NCBI GenBank assembly: GCA_020465985.1
Contig: JAANYP010002669.1
Location: 1-64,000, forward strand
Source of the DNA: Centrapalus pauciflorus
Taxonomy: Eukaryota > Streptophyta > Magnoliopsida > Asterales > Asteraceae
Direction of reading: 5' to 3'
Length of the DNA: 64,000 nt
The position numbers and the translations under genes were made by a program. Under the pieces are notes generated by a model. That model did not search any database and was not told where the DNA came from. It saw only the letters and a program-made list of their open reading frames with translations. Of this stretch, positions 60,524-64,000 are shown in pieces (the first letter of the stretch is position 1; each line of letters starts with the position of its first letter).

Positions 60524-60613
60524 CTGAATTGATTGTTTAAGAGGTACAATTTAATAAAATAATTTATGATTGAGTATAAGGATCATGAAATTGTTTCAAA
60601 CGTTGAGACGTAC
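60524..60613 (-). other. 90-bp intron-like insert in pol
   Basis: Between the RT palm (ending KCEFWLRQ) and the thumb (QFLGHV) the minus strand has 90 bases starting GTACGTCTC and ending AATTCAG. They are strongly AT-rich, contain an in-frame stop, and their length is a multiple of three. The flanks are contiguous coding sequence in related elements, so this looks like a spliceosomal-type intron or an insertion resembling one. Confidence 0.6.
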
Positions 60614-62104
60614 CTGCCTCAACCAGAACTCACACTTCGAGAATTTGGCATAAAGTCGCTCTTTGCGTAGCAACTCTAGTAATTCTCGCAGATGTGTTGC
60701 ATGATCCTCTTCGGTTTTTGAATTAATGAGAATGTCATCGATGAACACGATGACCGATTTGTCGAGCATTGGCCGGCAGACTCGATTCATGAGATCCATG
60801 AAAGCGGTCGGCGCATTAGTAAGACCGAACGGCATTACCAGAAACTCGTAATGTCCGTAACGAGTTCTGAAAGCCGTCTTTGGAATATCATCTGGGTGTA
60901 CTTTGAGTTGGTGATAACCCGAACGAAGATCAATCTTCGAGAAGTAGCTTGCGCCTTGTAACTGGTCGAAGAGATCATCAATCCGGGGCAATGGATACTT
61001 GTTCTTGATTGTGACTTTGTTGAGTTCCCGGTAGTCGATGCACATACGTAATGTGCCATCCTTCTTCTTGACGAACAGAACAGGAGCGCCCCAAGGAGAT
61101 GAACTTGGGCGGATAAAACCTTTGTCAAGTAGCTCCTGTAACTGCTTCATCATTTCCTGCATTTCAGCAGGGGCTAGACGGTAAGGAGCCTTTGCTATTG
61201 GAGCAGCTCCGGGAATGAGGTCAATGCGGAATTCCACTTGGCGATCAGGTGGCAATCCCGAGATATCTTCTGGAAAGACATCTGGAAATTCAGAAACGAC
61301 TGGAACGGTAGAAGGAGATTGAACTTCAGCCTTTGCATCGACAGCGTAGGCGAAGTAAGCTGAACAACCCTTAGCAACGTGCTTTCGGGCTTTTGCAATT
61401 GATATAAGGCACAAGTCGCCTTTGTGTCTATCACCATAAATGCATATGTCTCGGCCATCGGGGGTGGTAATCTTGATCATTCTTTTCTTGCAAACGATTT
61501 GGGCCTCGTTATGAACTAACCAGTCCATGCCTACTATGATATCGAATTCCCCGAACTCCATAGGGATCAGATCTATATTGAATACTACGTCTTCTACCAA
61601 TAATGTGCAATTCCTATACACGTTGTCTGCTTTTACTAACATATTGCTAGCAGTCTCTATGTCAAGTACAAATTGCAGTTTGGAAGTTGGCATGTTAAAT
61701 TGACGAGCAAATGTAGTGGAGACAAACGAACGATTTGCTCCTGATTCAAACAGTACACGTGCAGGAATTGAATTTACATAAAACGTACCAGTGACCACCT
61801 CCGGGTCATCTTTTGCTTCTTCAGCTGTGATTTGGAACGCCCTTGTTGGAGGCCTTTGAGATTGATCCCTGCGAGCCGTGGAAGCTACAGAAGATCTTGC
61901 TGTTGATTGTGGAGCATTCTGATCTCGTGGGGGTTTCGGGCAGTCCCTTGAGAAATGGCCAAGTCTGTGGCAGTTGTAGCATGCATCATCTTTTCGTGGA
62001 CAATGCTCCCAGTGATGGCCTTTCTGCCCACAGCAGAAGCAGTACATATCTTGAGTTTTGCACTCCCCAGAGTGCGCTTTTCTGCATCGCCTGCAGTCTC
62101 TCAT
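60596..62104 (-). pseudogene. Ty3 nucleocapsid, protease and RT
   Basis: 502 codons. Two CCHC zinc knuckles (CFCCGQKGHHWEHC and CYNCHRLGHFSRDC, residues about 22-55), a retropepsin-like domain (LFESGANRSFVS, about 110-125, then DIIVGMDWL), and the reverse transcriptase with the LDKGFIRPS, CIDYRELN and FIDDIL motifs. The protease has ESG where DSG or DTG is expected. The frame is continuous with gag except for a stop codon and runs into the intron-like insert. Confidence 0.9.
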
Positions 62105-62149
62105 TTCTGAACTGGCCGAAAAGGCTCTTCCCTTCTTGGGTGATGATGA

Positions 62150-63025
62150 CTATTGATGGGATTGTGGAGAGAATCGGGAAGATCCAGACTCCCGCTGCCT
62201 TTTTGGCGGCGACGGTTGAGTCGGTGCTGCGGCGACTGACCCAATGACATATCCAGATAACAAAACGATCTGCTCCACATTTCGAGCAGCCTCTAGCAAA
62301 CCAGCAAAAGTTGTATACCGAACCCCACTCATGGTTCGGCGAATTTCATAGTCTAGTCCGGCCTCAAACCGGGCTATCTTCCTCTCTTCTGTGTCTACTT
62401 GATGGGGTGCGAACAGACTCAATCGAGTGAACTCAACGGCATATTGTGTAACCGTTTTCGTTCCTTGAGTCAGATTCAGGAACTTTGCCTCGAGACGTCG
62501 CTTCTCGTCGGCTGGACAGTACTGTTGAGAAAACACTTCCTTAAACTCGCTCCATGACATGTGTGACACTACCTCCATCGTCAACACATGTGTCATTGCG
62601 TCCCACCACATAACAGCGTCCCTTGCAAACATAGCGGTTGCAAAGCGGACCATGTCTTTATCAGCGCAGTCGCTGATCCTGAAAGTTCGTTCCGTGGTGG
62701 TGATCCATTCCAATGCTGTAACAGCATCTCCGGTTCTATCAAAAGTAACAGCTCCGTTACTTTTGAAGTCCTTAAACCTACAGCCCCTTGATCTGTTGGA
62801 AGACCCAGTATCATCTTGCCTTTCTCCTTGGTCGTCTTGTTGCTGTTCCTTGTTCTTTCGCTTATCGGCCTTTCGTTTTGCCTCGGCCTCATCTCTGGCC
62901 CTTAACTGATCAGCAAATGACTGAGCCTGCTCAGCCATTCGTTTGGATTGTAGCTCATTGTTCTGTTCCATGAGAGCTTGCATCATCTGGAACATTTGCT
63001 GAGGAGTCATATCGTCTCCTGACAT
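62150..63025 (-). pseudogene. Ty3 gag (capsid)
   Basis: 291 codons from an ATG at 63025 (MSGDDMTPQQMFQMMQALME), with a Lys/Arg/Gln-rich segment and then the retrotransposon gag domain (ALEWITTTERTF; MWWDAMTH; WSEFKEVFSQQYCP; TVTQYAVEFTRLS). A TAG at 62152-62150 interrupts the frame before the zinc knuckles, with no frame change after it. Confidence 0.9.
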
Positions 63026-63215
63026 GTTCTGAAATATAACAACTTATATTTAGAACATTTATTTGTAAGTCCTAAGTATTTACAGTTAGCCTTTGTGTTT
63101 CCCCGTGTGCATGTCAATCCTATCTTAGTTCAGATCATTACTTAGAAGTTCATTCTAATATCATAACCTAAGTTTGAGTCCAAGTCCTCGCGGACACTTG
63201 AAACCTCAAACTAAT

Positions 63216-63227
63216 GCTCTGATACCA
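63216..63227 (-). promoter_or_regulatory. Primer binding site (tRNA-iMet type)
   Basis: The minus strand reads TGGTATCAGAGC three bases inside the 5' LTR boundary, complementary to the 3' end of initiator tRNA-Met as in most plant Ty3/gypsy elements. Confidence 0.88.
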
Positions 63228-63230
63228 AAC

Positions 63231-64000
63231 TGAGACGTCCTCATAAATTAATGAAATAATTGTAGCAATCACCAGGATCGACAAACAACCCAATGAGTAT
63301 CATAATAATTGAAATTGAGTACTTAAATCAGAATTAAGCAAATCCACACTAAAGCAATGAAAGTAAATTTCTACAGTGTTTAAGTCTAGCTATTACATCA
63401 TCATAACTGTTTAAAAGTAACAAATTCCCAGCCCCAAAGCTACATCGTCCATGTACCAATTAGCTTCTAAGGTCACCGAGATAAGAATTTGATTGCTTAA
63501 GATGAAGGTCCAGCTACACTTTTGCCTTTGCCTGAAACAATGTGAGTCAACAGTAAGCTAAATGCTTAGTGAGATAACAGATTATGCATACAACAAATAT
63601 TTCTTTACAAACAATGCTTAACCATGGGTAGTGTAAGCCCCATGTATGTGTGTACAGGCAGTGTAAGCCTCAATGTGTGAAAAACCATGCAGTGCAAGCA
63701 TGGGTTGACAGTTCAAATGCTGATCGGGGATGTGCCGAACCTGATGGGATACGAGTGGGATGATCAGTCCCCGACAGTGGCCTGCTGTCAGCCCCAGTCC
63801 AGGTCGCATCAGATTATGAAGTAATGATCATGCAGTGCAAGCATGATGTAAATAGATGCACTTTCAAATGAACGCAAGCTACATGTGTGTTACATGTCAA
63901 GTACGAGTGTGCATCATAACAACAAATCATTTCATGAGTGCCAAATGAAGTATATGAACAATGTGAACATGCCATTGAATGTATAAACATGAATGTAAAA
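63231..64000 (-). repeat. 5' LTR (partial, cut by the window end)
   Basis: Identical in layout to 56395-57164 without indels; six substitutions, all transitions. Confidence 0.92.

Larger units (their letters stand above)
56395..64000 (-). mobile_element. Ty3/gypsy chromovirus LTR retrotransposon (runs off the window)
   Basis: Minus-strand element with order LTR, PBS, gag, protease, RT, RNase H, integrase, chromodomain, LTR. The chromodomain after integrase marks a chromovirus, probably the Tekay/Del lineage. Expected full length is about 8.8 kb; roughly the outer 1.2 kb of the 5' LTR lies beyond the window. The base string next to the 3' LTR is GATCC (56390-56394), the likely 5-bp target duplication. 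Coding capacity is broken by two stop codons and an intron-like insert. Confidence 0.93.

Overview
The window is nuclear DNA from a flowering plant, most likely a eudicot. It holds widely spaced genes with GT-AG introns, plant-specific families (CCoAOMT, RALF, remorin, an At1g01540-type receptor-like kinase), and long AT-rich intergenic DNA packed with transposons. An asterid such as an Asteraceae species is possible, but nothing in the sequence proves it. No operon, CRISPR array, tRNA or rRNA was recognised.

Layout. 1-10.6 kb: two intact minus-strand caffeoyl-CoA O-methyltransferase genes in tandem (1005-2237 and 9212-10421). Their promoters share a TATA box and AC elements, and they are separated by MITEs and a 1.4-kb Mutator-type hairpin. 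10.6-26.5 kb: no functional gene seen; MITEs, a Mutator-type element with a non-repeat interior (15549-16850), a 5'-truncated and broken LINE (17284-20058), a hAT MITE with an 8-bp target duplication, a ~230-bp tandem array and a further foldback. 26.7-29.1 kb: a seven-exon membrane receptor-like kinase. 29.3-36.7 kb: hAT MITE, truncated elements, and a Helitron (33920-36733) containing a PIF/Harbinger MITE and a large MULE hairpin. 37.0-37.4 kb: a single-exon RALF34 peptide hormone gene (minus strand). 40.7-46.1 kb: a thirteen-exon gene for a three-RRM RNA-binding protein. 48.4-51.0 kb: a remorin gene (minus strand). 52.2-53.7 kb: a MITE invaded by a Pack-MULE carrying a gene fragment. 56.4 kb to the window end: a young but coding-defective Ty3/gypsy chromovirus in minus orientation, with one full LTR, the body, and part of the second LTR.

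The host genes are unrelated to each other apart from the CCoAOMT pair, which acts in monolignol (lignin) methylation and probably answers to R2R3-MYB factors through the AC elements. The most striking feature is the density of foldback transposons with clean target-site duplications. At least seven Mutator-type elements have 9-bp TSDs that can be read directly (five perfect, two 8/9), two carry non-TIR interior sequence, and two are nested in other elements. The second notable feature is a 90-bp GT-AG intron-like insert in the pol gene of the Ty3 element. All exon boundaries were drawn by eye from splice sites, reading frame and family knowledge.
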